Notes under the pieces: model-generated
Database searches by the model: none
What the model saw: the letters and a program-made list of their open reading frames with translations, nothing else
Told to the model about the DNA's origin: nothing
Program-made: the position numbers and the translations under genes
Shown here: positions 20,261 to 29,228 of the stretch, piece after piece
Position numbering within the stretch: position 1 is the first letter of the stretch
Layout of the letters: the number at the start of each line of letters is the position of its first letter
Assembly: GCF_000420945.1 (NCBI RefSeq)
Contig: NZ_ATVX01000020.1
Location: 1 to 64,000, forward strand
Reading direction: 5' to 3'
Origin: Butyrivibrio sp. VCB2006
Lineage (GTDB): Bacteria; Bacillota; Clostridia; Lachnospirales; Lachnospiraceae
Length of the DNA: 64,000 nucleotides

Positions 20261-20875
20261 ATGGATGGAATAAAATGGCTATTTTTTGATATAGGCTCTA
20301 CGTTGGTAGATGAGAGCTTAGTTTATGACGATATTTACAAGAAGATAGCAAAGGTAGCGAATAAGACATATGATTTTGTCTATGATAAAGCACTTGAGTA
20401 TTATAAGCAGAACAAGCGAGGAGATAAAGAGGTTAGTAATCTTTTGGGAGTGGAAAGGCCTATTTGGGAACCACAGTATGAAAGATTATATGATGATGCA
20501 GAAGAATGTCTTGAGCAACTTAGTAGAAAATACAAAATAGGCATTATTGCGAATCAGATACCTGGCACAGCGCAGAGATTGGAAAAGTTTGGGATAAGAA
20601 AGTACTTTGACGTTATAGTGGCATCAGCAGAAGAAGGTGTTGCAAAACCAGATAGAAGAATATTTGAGATTGCTCTTGAGAGGGCAAAATGCTTAGCTGA
20701 TCAGGCTGTTATGATTGGCGACCGGATTGACTATGATATTGTGCCTGCTAAGAAAATGGGTATGAAAAATATTTGGATTAAGCAGGGAATGGGGAAATAT
20801 TGGACCTTTTCCGATGAAAGCGAAAGACCTGATTATGAAGCGACAAGCTTATCAGAACTCTTGGGAGTACTATAA
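20261..20875 (+). CDS. HAD-like hydrolase with an altered motif I
   Basis: This is a haloacid-dehalogenase fold protein of about 204 residues. Motif I reads FFDIGSTL, so the nucleophile Asp10 is present but the usual second aspartate (DxD) is Gly12. Motif II is weak (IIANQ), motif III has VAKPDRRIF and motif IV has MIGDRIDYDI. Loss of the second aspartate normally lowers or changes phosphatase chemistry, so the substrate or even the activity is uncertain. I chose ATG 20261 because the fold begins there. Upstream codons are unrelated. Confidence 0.75.
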   Translation: MDGIKWLFFDIGSTLVDESLVYDDIYKKIAKVANKTYDFVYDKALEYYKQNKRGDKEVSNLLGVERPIWEPQYERLYDDAEECLEQLSRKYKIGIIANQIPGTAQRLEKFGIRKYFDVIVASAEEGVAKPDRRIFEIALERAKCLADQAVMIGDRIDYDIVPAKKMGMKNIWIKQGMGKYWTFSDESERPDYEATSLSELLGVL

Positions 20876-20892
20876 AATAGGGGAATTGTACT

Positions 20893-21765
20893 ACGAAAAT
20901 AGCAGTATTGGCTGATGTTCACAGCAATTATATTGCATTGTCTACATGTTTGGATGAGGCAAAGAAAAAAGGGGCTGAGGAGTTTATTTTCCTTGGGGAT
21001 TATCTTGGAGATTTAGCTTACCCAAGAAAAACATTGGATATTCTGTATGAGCTTAGGAAACAGTATCCATGCACATTTATTAGAGGCAACAAAGAGAATT
21101 GCTGGATTAATCATCGTAAAGATACGGAAGAGGTTTGGGAATATGGAAAGACCACGCAGGGAATGCTCAAGTATAACTATGACCAGCTAACAGATTCGGA
21201 TATAGTTTTTTTTGAAGAAATGCCTATTGTTAAGGAAATGAAATATGCTGGAATGCCTGAATTTACAGTTTGTCATGGTTCGCCCTTTAAGGTTAATCAG
21301 AGTATGCGGAAAGACTATGATTACATTGATGATCTGGTAAAAGAGCTTCCTAATGAACTTACTATATGTGCGCATTTTCATATTCAGTCGATATATGTAC
21401 GGTTTGGAAAGACTGTCATTAATCCTGGTGCAATTGGAGTGCCGCTTCATAGTGGAGGAAAAGCTCAGTTTATGATGCTTGAGTCGGGTGAAATAGACTG
21501 GAAATATGAATTTGTTACGCTGGCTTATGACGTGCCAAAAACATTAGAAGGCATGGACAAAGAAGAACTGTTTACGAAAGCTCCTGGGTGGTACAAGATT
21601 ACTAAACATCTTTTAACCACGGGGGAAGTGTCTCATGTGGCTGCACTTTCTCATGTTGCAGATAGTTACTGCGCGTCACATGGAGAGTGTACTTGGGATG
21701 ATATTCCTGAAGATTATTGGTCAAAGCAGCTAGAAGTATTACTTGGGGAGAATGCTACATGTTAA
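20893..21765 (+). CDS. Metallophosphoesterase; start codon unclear (possible ACG)
   Basis: This is a calcineurin-like metallophosphoesterase with the metal-binding motifs ADVHSN, FLGDYLGD, RGNKEN, CHGSPF and CAHFH, then INPGAIGVP. The first beta-strand KIAVLADVH is encoded, but the codon where ATG is expected (20893-20895) is ACG. A good ribosome binding site, AGGGGAA, lies 7 bases upstream of it. The first ordinary start, TTG 20908, would delete that strand. No other in-frame ATG, GTG or TTG lies between the stop at 20878-20880 and 20908. The substrate is unknown. The 3' end overlaps the next gene by 7 bases. Confidence 0.75.
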   Translation, partial: TKIAVLADVHSNYIALSTCLDEAKKKGAEEFIFLGDYLGDLAYPRKTLDILYELRKQYPCTFIRGNKENCWINHRKDTEEVWEYGKTTQGMLKYNYDQLTDSDIVFFEEMPIVKEMKYAGMPEFTVCHGSPFKVNQSMRKDYDYIDDLVKELPNELTICAHFHIQSIYVRFGKTVINPGAIGVPLHSGGKAQFMMLESGEIDWKYEFVTLAYDVPKTLEGMDKEELFTKAPGWYKITKHLLTTGEVSHVAALSHVADSYCASHGECTWDDIPEDYWSKQLEVLLGENATC

Positions 21766-22241
21766 GACTTGAGAAGATAAATGGTAAAAATGTTTGGGAT
21801 ATTTTAAAACTATCTGTTAATGACGACCAGAGAGAATTCGTTGCTTCTAATGAGGATAGTATCATTGAGGCTTATACAACCATCACAAATAATGGTTATG
21901 CTTTTCCTTTTGGCATCTATGATGAGGATATTCTGGTTGGATTTGTCATGATCGGATATGACAAAGATGATTATTGGGACGATGCTCCAGCAATTGCAGA
22001 CAACAACTATAATCTTTGGCGGCTGATGATAGATAAGAGATATCAGCAAAAGGGCTATGGCAGAAAAGCAATTGAACTTGCTCTTGAGTTCATAAAGAAG
22101 TTTCCTTGTGGCAGAGCAGAATATTGTTGGCTATCATATGAACCAGACAATAAGGTGGCAAAAGATCTTTATGAATCTTTCGGATTTGAAGAAACCGGGG
22201 ATGTGGACGGAGAAGAATTAATTGCAGTTTTAAAACTATAA
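21759..22241 (+). CDS. GNAT family N-acetyltransferase, Blt/spermidine-like
   Basis: This 160-residue acyltransferase carries the acetyl-CoA-binding motif RYQQKGYGRKAIELAL in its middle. The N-terminal QREFVASNEDSIIEAY is like that of polyamine acetyltransferases of the Bacillus BltD kind, so polyamines are a plausible but unproven substrate. ATG 21759 has GGGGAG upstream and overlaps the end of the metallophosphoesterase gene, which implies translational coupling. Confidence 0.8.
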   Translation: MLRLEKINGKNVWDILKLSVNDDQREFVASNEDSIIEAYTTITNNGYAFPFGIYDEDILVGFVMIGYDKDDYWDDAPAIADNNYNLWRLMIDKRYQQKGYGRKAIELALEFIKKFPCGRAEYCWLSYEPDNKVAKDLYESFGFEETGDVDGEELIAVLKL

Positions 22242-22264
22242 AGCATAAGCATGATGAGGAAAAC

Positions 22265-22729
22265 ATGAGCAGAACAGAAATAGTAGAATTAACAGTTCTT
22301 TGCCTTATTTCAAATGGTAACAAAGTACTGCTTCAGAATAGAATCAAAGATGATTGGAAAGGGTATACTCTTCCCGGTGGACATGTCGAACCAGGCGAGT
22401 CTTTTGTTGACGCGGTAATACGTGAGATGAAAGAAGAAACAGGACTCGAGATTAGTAATCCTAAGCTGGTAGGAGTCAAGCAGTTCCCAATCAAGGACGG
22501 CAAATACGAAAATGGTAGATATATAGTTTTTCTTTTCAAAACATGCGAGTTTGTCGGAAATGTTATCTCCTCAGATGAAGGCCAGATGGAGTGGGTAGAG
22601 AAAAGTAAACTGTCAGAATTTGAAACAGTTGATGATCTGGAGGAGCTTTTGGAAGTAATAAATAATCCGGAACTTACTGAGTTTCAATATCTTGTTGAGA
22701 GTGATAACTGGATGGTATCTGTTAAATGA
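22265..22729 (+). CDS. NUDIX hydrolase
   Basis: This 154-residue protein has a complete NUDIX box, GGHVEPGESFVDAVIREMKE followed by ETGL. It fits Gx5Ex7REUXEEXGU with all metal-binding glutamates. The family hydrolyses nucleoside diphosphates linked to another group, and MutT-like house-cleaning of oxidised dNTPs is one possibility. It sits 23 bp after the acetyltransferase gene. Confidence 0.85.
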   Translation: MSRTEIVELTVLCLISNGNKVLLQNRIKDDWKGYTLPGGHVEPGESFVDAVIREMKEETGLEISNPKLVGVKQFPIKDGKYENGRYIVFLFKTCEFVGNVISSDEGQMEWVEKSKLSEFETVDDLEELLEVINNPELTEFQYLVESDNWMVSVK

Positions 22730-22805
22730 GAGTACTCATGTATCGGTAATCTTTCGTGAAGAGTACAATACAAAGTAATTGAGATGATTATGAGGAATTT
22801 GAACT

Positions 22806-23363
22806 ATGCTCCGTGATGCGGATATCAGAGACGGTCTATGTGACTATCTTGAAACAGAATATGGGAAAATCCGCTTCTTTGAAGAGCTTACCATGGGTAA
22901 ATCAAGGGCGGACATAGTCATGGTTACAGAAACTGGGCTGTATGGTATAGAAATCAAGTCAGATGTTGATACCTATGAGCGGCTCACAAGGCAGGTTAGG
23001 GACTACGACAGATTTTTTGACTATAACTTTGTTGTTGTGGGAAGTAGTCATGCTGGCCATATAAAAGAACATGTTCCGAACCATTGGGGAATTATTACTG
23101 TGGAAGATGTGGACGGAAATCTTGATTGTTACCAGATGCGTTCGCCAAAGCGTAGTCCAAAGGTGAAGCTGAATAACCAGATGGGTCTTTTGTGGAGAAG
23201 TGAACTGGCTATTTTGCAGGAGCAGAATGGGTTGTATAAGTACCCTGATAAAAGCAAGATGTATCGCAAGAAGTACCTGATGGAGAGCGTCGACAAAGAA
23301 CTTCTTAGGAAGCAAATGTTAGACGTCCTTTTTGAAAGGGACTATTCTATATTTGAGGATTAA
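22806..23363 (+). CDS. sce7726 family protein, probable PD-(D/E)XK nuclease fold
   Basis: This 185-residue protein starts MLRDADIRDGLCDYL. It carries RADIVMV followed by GIEIKSD, the D...ExK core of the PD-(D/E)XK nuclease fold, at about residues 38-58. The layout matches the sce7726 family, whose function is not established. GAGG lies 9 bases before the ATG. It ends the row of small enzymes. Nuclease activity is an inference from the motif only. Confidence 0.7.
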   Translation: MLRDADIRDGLCDYLETEYGKIRFFEELTMGKSRADIVMVTETGLYGIEIKSDVDTYERLTRQVRDYDRFFDYNFVVVGSSHAGHIKEHVPNHWGIITVEDVDGNLDCYQMRSPKRSPKVKLNNQMGLLWRSELAILQEQNGLYKYPDKSKMYRKKYLMESVDKELLRKQMLDVLFERDYSIFED

Positions 23364-23365
23364 CA

Positions 23366-23449
23366 ATGATGAAAATAGATTATTATGATACAATTCCGGA
23401 TTTAGATACATATTATGATGTCGAAAAAGCAATTAGGAGATTACTGTGA
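23366..23449 (+). CDS. Tiny ORF, 27 aa, overlapping the chromate transporter start
   Basis: ATGATG at 23366 opens a 27-residue frame (MMKIDYYDTIPDLDTYYDV then EKAIRRLL). It stops at TGA 23447-23449, overlapping the GTG start of the next gene by four bases. No clear ribosome binding site is seen. It might couple translation or be a leftover of a longer gene. I do not recognise it. Confidence 0.3.
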   Translation: MMKIDYYDTIPDLDTYYDVEKAIRRLL

Positions 23450-24015
23450 TCATAGAATTATTTTTTACGTTTGCCAGGATAGGGCTTTTTACTTTTGGTG
23501 GTGGTTATGCCATGATCTCACTTATACAGGACATCTGTGTAGAAAAGAAAAAGTGGATTACTCATGATGAGATGATGGATATTACGATTATTGCTGAATC
23601 CACACCTGGTCCGATAGCAATAAACTGTGCAACTTATGTTGGATATAAAAAGAGAGGAATGATAGGAGCTGTAGCTTCTACTATAGGAATGGTGTTGCCA
23701 TCTTTTATTATCATCTATCTTATTTCGCTGTTCCTGGACAGTTTTTTGGAAATAGCATGGATATCCAGTGCATTTAAAGGAATAAAGATAGCAGTAGGGA
23801 TACTTATATTGGATGCGGCACTTAAGATGATAAGAAAAATGCCCAAGAAACCGTTCCAGATGACGGTTCTCATAACTGTTTCAATTCTTATGATGGCTGT
23901 AAATCTTTTTTCCATAAAAATATCATCTATTACGCTAATGGTGGCAGCAGCTCTTTGTAGTCTAATAGCATTTTGTATCAGGAATTTCATGAAAACAGGG
24001 GGAAGGAACTTATGA
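23446..24015 (+). CDS. chrA: Chromate transporter, first half-size subunit
   Basis: This is a CHR family membrane protein of 189 residues, a short-chain form that works with a partner. It shows the family signature FTFGGGYAMISLIQ near the N-terminus and ESTPGPIAINCATYVGY, with about six membrane helices. The start is GTG at 23446 behind AGGAGA. It overlaps the second subunit by four bases (ATGA). CHR pairs export chromate in some bacteria, but their natural substrate in anaerobes is often unknown. Confidence 0.88.
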   Translation: MIIELFFTFARIGLFTFGGGYAMISLIQDICVEKKKWITHDEMMDITIIAESTPGPIAINCATYVGYKKRGMIGAVASTIGMVLPSFIIIYLISLFLDSFLEIAWISSAFKGIKIAVGILILDAALKMIRKMPKKPFQMTVLITVSILMMAVNLFSIKISSITLMVAAALCSLIAFCIRNFMKTGGRNL

Positions 24016-24569
24016 TATATATTGACCTTTTTCTTGGATTTCTGAAAGTGGGCATGTTTTCTTTTGGCGGAGCCTATGCTGCAATACCACTAATAAGAGA
24101 TGTGGTTTTGCACTATGGATGGATTGATGATGAGAAGCTTGCCTACATGATTGCAGTAAGCGAGAGTACTCCGGGACCAATTATGGTTAACATGGCTACA
24201 TATATAGGCAGCGTGACAGCAGGGATTCTCGGTGCTTTGATAGCGACTTTTGCTGTCGTTATGCCAGCGTTCATAATTATCATACTTATTATGATTATGC
24301 TGAAGGGATTGTTAAAGAATCCCTATGCGCAGGCTGTGCTCAGAGGGTTGAAACCATGTATTATGGGAATAATCCTGGCCATGGGTATAAGCATGATCAT
24401 GCAGAACACTATTATTAAAAATGCGATATTCTCTCCGGATTTAAAAGCAGTAGTGGTATGTTTGGTTTTAGCCGCTGTTTATTTTGGCTCCAGGAAAGTG
24501 TCAAAATCTGGGATATCCCCAATTAAGCTGATTTGTATTGCTGCAGTAATCGGAATAATAGTGTATTAA
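24012..24569 (+). CDS. chrA: Chromate transporter, second half-size subunit
   Basis: This is the partner of the preceding CHR subunit, 185 residues, with FSFGGAYAAIPLIRD and ESTPGPIMVNMATYIGS. These are the same two signatures in the same order, showing that the pair arose by duplication. Such pairs usually insert in opposite orientations and act as a dimer. The ATG overlaps the upstream stop in ATGA, behind GGAAGGA. Confidence 0.88.
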   Translation: MIYIDLFLGFLKVGMFSFGGAYAAIPLIRDVVLHYGWIDDEKLAYMIAVSESTPGPIMVNMATYIGSVTAGILGALIATFAVVMPAFIIIILIMIMLKGLLKNPYAQAVLRGLKPCIMGIILAMGISMIMQNTIIKNAIFSPDLKAVVVCLVLAAVYFGSRKVSKSGISPIKLICIAAVIGIIVY

Positions 24570-24626
24570 CAAGGGAGTATATGTACTGAATTTAGAAAAC
24601 AGAAAGTAGTTTATAAGAGGATAAAA

Positions 24627-25787
24627 ATGGGTTCTTTATTATTAGCAGTAATATATTTAATATTCATAAGTCTTGGACTTCCGGACTCCCTTTTGGGATC
24701 CGGATGGCCCAAAATGCAGGTGGTATTTGGAGTTCCATCTTCATATGCAGGATATGTGTCAATGACAATATCCTTTATGACCATTATTTCGGCGCTTCTA
24801 AGCCCCAAATTCATCAAGAAATTTCACACTAAATGGATTGTGATCTTCTCGATATTCCTGACAATTTTAGGACTTCTTGGATTCTCAATATCAGGCCAAT
24901 ATGCGATGCTTTTCTTATTTGCTGTTCCGTATGGACTTGGAGCAGGAGCTATAGATGCGTCGGTTAATCACTATGTAGCCAACAATTATTCCGGTTCAGT
25001 AATGAACTTTTTACATTGTTTCTATGGTGTGGGAGCAGTGATAAGCCCGTCAATCATGGCGCTGGCTCTAAAGAATGCAAGATGGAATGAAGGCTACAGA
25101 TGGACTGCGTTTCTTCAGATAGGTATTCTTTTGGTGTGCATTTTATCACTTCCTCTATGGAAAAAGAATGAAGCTGAAAGCAATGAAGAAGAAATAAAAA
25201 ACAGTGCCGGCATAAGGGAAACTATGAAAGTTCCCGGAGTAGTGCTGACACTGATTGCATTCTTTGCATATTGCGCAGGTGAGGCAACGTGCTTTTTGTG
25301 GACACCAAGCTATTTTGCCGGAACAAAGGCGGGGCTTTCTGACGAGGTTGTAGCTTCCTTTGGATCACTTGTTTTCGGAGGTCTTATGCTTGGAAGGCTT
25401 ATATCTGGTTTTGTTTCAAATAAGCTTGGAGACAGACTCCTTATAAGAATTGGAATAATAGTAGAGCTTGTGGGTATACTGATGGTATTTATGCCGGCAC
25501 CAGGGTATCTACTGGCTGTTGCTGGCTTTGTAGTAATTGGCACCGGTATGGGACCAGTATATCCCGCAATTCAGCATATGGCGCCAACTAATTTTGGTAA
25601 AAGATATTCTGCAGCCGTTATAGGATTGCAGATGGCTTCAGCTTACGTCGGAAGTACCTTTATGCCAATGGTTTTCGGACACCTTCAGCAGGCGGTGGGA
25701 ATAGCAATAATGCCTGCGTATTTACTTATTTTTGCAGTGATGAATATAGCCTTTTTAGAGCTGACCTATAAAGTGATCAAGGAGTGA
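24627..25787 (+). CDS. MFS transporter
   Basis: This is a major facilitator of 386 residues with about 12 membrane helices and a short loop in the middle (KKNEAESNEEEIKN). The GRLISGFVSNKLGDR segment fits the MFS loop motif after helix 8, and NFLHCFYGVGA resembles the FucP-like sugar carrier group. The substrate cannot be told. It lies 57 bp after the chromate pair and converges on the DUF2804 gene, which ends 16 bp away. Confidence 0.8.
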   Translation: MGSLLLAVIYLIFISLGLPDSLLGSGWPKMQVVFGVPSSYAGYVSMTISFMTIISALLSPKFIKKFHTKWIVIFSIFLTILGLLGFSISGQYAMLFLFAVPYGLGAGAIDASVNHYVANNYSGSVMNFLHCFYGVGAVISPSIMALALKNARWNEGYRWTAFLQIGILLVCILSLPLWKKNEAESNEEEIKNSAGIRETMKVPGVVLTLIAFFAYCAGEATCFLWTPSYFAGTKAGLSDEVVASFGSLVFGGLMLGRLISGFVSNKLGDRLLIRIGIIVELVGILMVFMPAPGYLLAVAGFVVIGTGMGPVYPAIQHMAPTNFGKRYSAAVIGLQMASAYVGSTFMPMVFGHLQQAVGIAIMPAYLLIFAVMNIAFLELTYKVIKE

Positions 25788-25802
25788 TGGAGAGCGCAAT
25801 AA

Positions 25803-26828
25803 TCAATACTTATTGTGGACCTTCTCAGCAAAACACATCATATCTTTGACCTGAATTTTCGTGCCGTCGTCAAGAATTGCTGTTCCGCTCATCCGTCCAA
25901 AGACCTGGTGCTGGTCTGAGACAATGAGCTTATAGTCCAGGCAGGCAGCTCTGTCCAGAACAGGAACGAAGTCCATTTCAAAGCGGCCGTCAGAAGACGT
26001 AAAGGTCCAAGGGTCCATGTAGGAACTTGCCGGGATATTAAAAGTGATATCATCCAGCTTGTGGACCTTCCCGTTATAGAATAGAACATTTTCGGTTGCG
26101 GCCGCGGTATTACCAAAGCCGTAGCCTATATTAAATCCAAAAGAATTACCATCTAAATCAACATTACCTGAGCCCCAGTGCCAGGTGTTGTCATAGGTCC
26201 AGACACCACGTCCCCAGTCAAGGGTGCCAAAATCAGTGTCAGGATTGAATTCATATTTTTTCCCATCAAAAGACATATAGCCAAAAGCGCGCATGCAGTT
26301 GATCTTCTGATTATAGTAAAAGTGGTGCTCTTCATCCCATGGTGTTGCAATTACCATGGAATCCATCTGGGGCTGCTTAAGGTAAATATCGCAGTCAAAG
26401 GGTTTTCCCTCATAGAAATTATCGAAATGGCAGGTGATATGTCTTTTGCCATCAATAACTTCGAACTTCATATGAAGACGCTTATCGGCGTAGGAAGTGA
26501 TCCCGGATTCAGAAGAGGAAGGCAGACCCAGCTTGCCAAGAGGAAAGGCATTCAGCACGGTTTCCGTATGCTCCCAGGGATTATCACCAAATGTCAAAAG
26601 AGATACAGACTGAAGGCCAATGTAGCCATCATCGGAAATAGTGAAGGCGCCGGCAAAAGAATCGGAAAGAACCAGATAGTAGTCCCACTCTTTTATTCTC
26701 CACTTTGGGGCACGGATCATTGACCTGTCGTAGGTTTGGACAAGACTCCTGCTCCAACCCGGCTCAGTTAACTGACCGTTATTATCAAGAAGTGGATGAA
26801 CTGTAGTGACTTCGTGATTTCTTCCCAT
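25803..26828 (-). CDS. DUF2804 family protein
   Basis: This 341-residue protein matches the DUF2804 family as I know it: EWDYYLVLSDSFAGAFTI near the start, a central WGRGVWTYDNTWHWGS stretch, and GFNIGYGFGN. It has no signal peptide or membrane segment. The family is beta-rich, resembling lipocalin-like AttH/hydroxyneurosporene synthase folds, and has no established reaction. AGGAGG precedes the ATG on the minus strand. Confidence 0.75.
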   Translation of the reverse strand: MGRNHEVTTVHPLLDNNGQLTEPGWSRSLVQTYDRSMIRAPKWRIKEWDYYLVLSDSFAGAFTISDDGYIGLQSVSLLTFGDNPWEHTETVLNAFPLGKLGLPSSSESGITSYADKRLHMKFEVIDGKRHITCHFDNFYEGKPFDCDIYLKQPQMDSMVIATPWDEEHHFYYNQKINCMRAFGYMSFDGKKYEFNPDTDFGTLDWGRGVWTYDNTWHWGSGNVDLDGNSFGFNIGYGFGNTAAATENVLFYNGKVHKLDDITFNIPASSYMDPWTFTSSDGRFEMDFVPVLDRAACLDYKLIVSDQHQVFGRMSGTAILDDGTKIQVKDMMCFAEKVHNKY

Positions 26829-26907
26829 AGGACGCCTCCTGTGATGTGATTTATTTAGATTGCTTCATAAGAATATTATAAGCGTTTTATTGGGAAAAAT
26901 GTTAACA

Positions 26908-26937
26908 TTGACTGGAAATCCTATGGCAACTTATAAT
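26908..26937 (+). promoter_or_regulatory. Promoter of the DUF3298 lipoprotein gene
   Basis: TTGACT (26908-26913) and a perfect TATAAT (26932-26937) are 18 bases apart, about 105 bases before the start codon. Confidence 0.65.
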
Positions 26938-27040
26938 CGATGAGATGTGTTTATAAAGTAAAGAGTTACATATTGTGGTTGAGTAATGTGTAGTAATTAA
27001 ATTTAATAGGAAATAACTCTAAGTGAGGGAGCAGTAGAAA

Positions 27041-29056
27041 ATGAGTATGATGAAGTTTGTTAATAGAAGCAAGAGGAAATGCGTAATAGCAGCGTTAGTG
27101 ACCGCAATGGCTATTTCAGGTTGCGGTCTTAATGGGCTTGAAAGGCTTCCCGAAATAATCAAACATCAGGATAAGGCTAGCGAGGCTTCTTTTGAAGATA
27201 CTCAGGCAGCAGTCGAGGATGTTTCACTAGAAGTTGAAACGGATCAGTCTGCAGCCGAAGATACAACAGATCAGCAGAATCAGGAAAAAGAACCATATCC
27301 CTACGAAGAAGACTTACCTGACCAGTACCTTGTGAAGGCAACTGACATTTCTAATAATCTCTACATTCTTGACGAAAACGAAGAGCTTCTTAGGACATAT
27401 GATCTTAATGAGATCAAGGAACAGGTTAAAATAGAAAATGTAGTCCTGGAGCCATATAGCGTGGTGGCTGAAAAAAACGGTGTTTTGATCTATAGGATAT
27501 ACATAAGCGGAAAAGATTACACTGGATACTACATCTTTGCTGTTAAACCACAGACCGGTGAATACAAGAAGATATCGCAAACTCCAAACGGTGGTGATGC
27601 TTACGGATTTGATATGTACAAGGGAAGACTTTGTATGACTGTTTCCACCGGTAACGATGCAGGGGAATGGTCTGTTAAGTGCTTCCAGATAGATGAGGAC
27701 AAATTTGAGTTTACGGAAGTACCTGCCAAGTATGCGGATGCATACAGCTCTTTTGCCGGATATAACAGCCAGTATATCTATAGGAATGAAAGCGAAGGCG
27801 AGAGCCCTGAAAGAATTCTTGATGAGATGGATTTTATCCTGGCCAAGAGAGATAAGAGCTATTACAGACTCTATAAGGATGGAACAATCCAGAAGGTTCT
27901 GAAGTTATTTGGCGATGAGATAATCATTATGGCTTATGACGAAACCTCAGTAATCTATTACCAATATGAAGATGAATCTTATACAAACAGAAAGTTCTAT
28001 TGCTTTAATCTTCTCAATATGACCAGCGACAGAATTGACGTACCAAACAGTGCCAATACACTTGCCTATATGGATAAAAAGCTTCTGATGGCAGATAAAG
28101 AAGAAACAGAGTATGGTGTTTCTACCACAAAACTTATTTCCTACGATGTAGAGAAAGGTAAGTACGATGTCCTGGCAGAAAGACAGATGAAGCCGGGAAT
28201 GCACTATTACTATCCACTTAGAGACTGCTTCATTGCGGCTCATAACAAGATCTTTTTCGCAGACATTGTGGGCAATAAAGAACAGCTTTTCTGCGGACAG
28301 GTTTCTTCAAACAACGAGTTATCAATAAAAGACCTCAATGTGGTCTTAAGAGAGAGCGATGTATTTGAGTATGGAGAAGTTAAGTACCTGTCTAAGAGTA
28401 GGAACTGTCCTTTCTGTGATATACCGATAGATAATGCATATGCTGAGTACTATGTTCCATCAGCTGATAAGGTAAGAAACAGCGAACTTATCGCAAGTGA
28501 TCTCTTTGATATGGCACAGACCAGCATAAACTATGGAAATCCTGATGCTGAAGAATATATACATGAGGATGGCTGTGATCATGATCAGGAGTACTCACAG
28601 ATGTATAACATGACTGATGATGAGGTAATCGACTCAGTTGGAATCATTGATGACAGATACTTCTATGTGAACTATCAGGGCTACTGGTATAATGGCGGAG
28701 CCCATGGAATGCCAAGTAAAGACCAGTATCTCTATGACATGGATACAGGAAAGAGAGTGAGTCTGACTGACTTCTACACAGGTACAGAGAATGAACTGAA
28801 GGCTATTGTTGCACAGAAGGTAAAAGAGGACTACGAAAGCTATGCCTTTGGAACTGCACCTTACTGGATGGAAAACTCAAAGATTGCCTACGAAAAGGCA
28901 TATGAATACAGTAGTTTAAATGGATGCATATTCTTTGGTGAAGATGGAATTGACTACATCTTCTATCCATATGACCTTGGATCCTATGCCGATGGCTTCA
29001 AGACATATCACATAACTTATCAGGAGCTGTTTGGTAGAGAACATCTGGTGCAGTAA
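27041..29056 (+). CDS. Lipoprotein with C-terminal DUF3298 (RsiV-like) domain
   Basis: This 671-residue exported lipoprotein has a basic start, a hydrophobic stretch and the lipobox ISGC with the lipidated cysteine at 28. An acidic, Gln-rich spacer follows to about 90, then a long beta-propeller-like middle with repeated YxLYKDGT and YDVEKGKY units. The last 150 residues read GYWYNGGAHGMPSKDQYLYD then GEDGIDYIFYPYDLGSYADG, as in DUF3298 domains of RsiV-type anti-sigma factors and PdaC. The DUF3298 role outside RsiV is unknown. It is a single-gene unit with its own promoter and terminator. Confidence 0.78.
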   Translation: MSMMKFVNRSKRKCVIAALVTAMAISGCGLNGLERLPEIIKHQDKASEASFEDTQAAVEDVSLEVETDQSAAEDTTDQQNQEKEPYPYEEDLPDQYLVKATDISNNLYILDENEELLRTYDLNEIKEQVKIENVVLEPYSVVAEKNGVLIYRIYISGKDYTGYYIFAVKPQTGEYKKISQTPNGGDAYGFDMYKGRLCMTVSTGNDAGEWSVKCFQIDEDKFEFTEVPAKYADAYSSFAGYNSQYIYRNESEGESPERILDEMDFILAKRDKSYYRLYKDGTIQKVLKLFGDEIIIMAYDETSVIYYQYEDESYTNRKFYCFNLLNMTSDRIDVPNSANTLAYMDKKLLMADKEETEYGVSTTKLISYDVEKGKYDVLAERQMKPGMHYYYPLRDCFIAAHNKIFFADIVGNKEQLFCGQVSSNNELSIKDLNVVLRESDVFEYGEVKYLSKSRNCPFCDIPIDNAYAEYYVPSADKVRNSELIASDLFDMAQTSINYGNPDAEEYIHEDGCDHDQEYSQMYNMTDDEVIDSVGIIDDRYFYVNYQGYWYNGGAHGMPSKDQYLYDMDTGKRVSLTDFYTGTENELKAIVAQKVKEDYESYAFGTAPYWMENSKIAYEKAYEYSSLNGCIFFGEDGIDYIFYPYDLGSYADGFKTYHITYQELFGREHLVQ

Positions 29057-29115
29057 GGCAGAATAGAATTTTGCAGTATGAATGTTGTGCAACACACATT
29101 ATATATTTGAATTAT

Positions 29116-29154
29116 AAAAAAATGACACCTAAATAAAATAGGTGTCATTTTTTT
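29116..29154. terminator. Bidirectional intrinsic terminator
   Basis: AAAAAAATGACACCT (29116-29130) pairs perfectly with AGGTGTCATTTTTTT (29140-29154). With A-runs on one side and T-runs on the other it can act on both strands. Confidence 0.9.
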
Positions 29155-29228
29155 ATGCCCACATCAAAATTAGAATAATCTCATAACAAACAACCAATGA
29201 ACCAATATGTAATTGGAGGGAGGCTATT

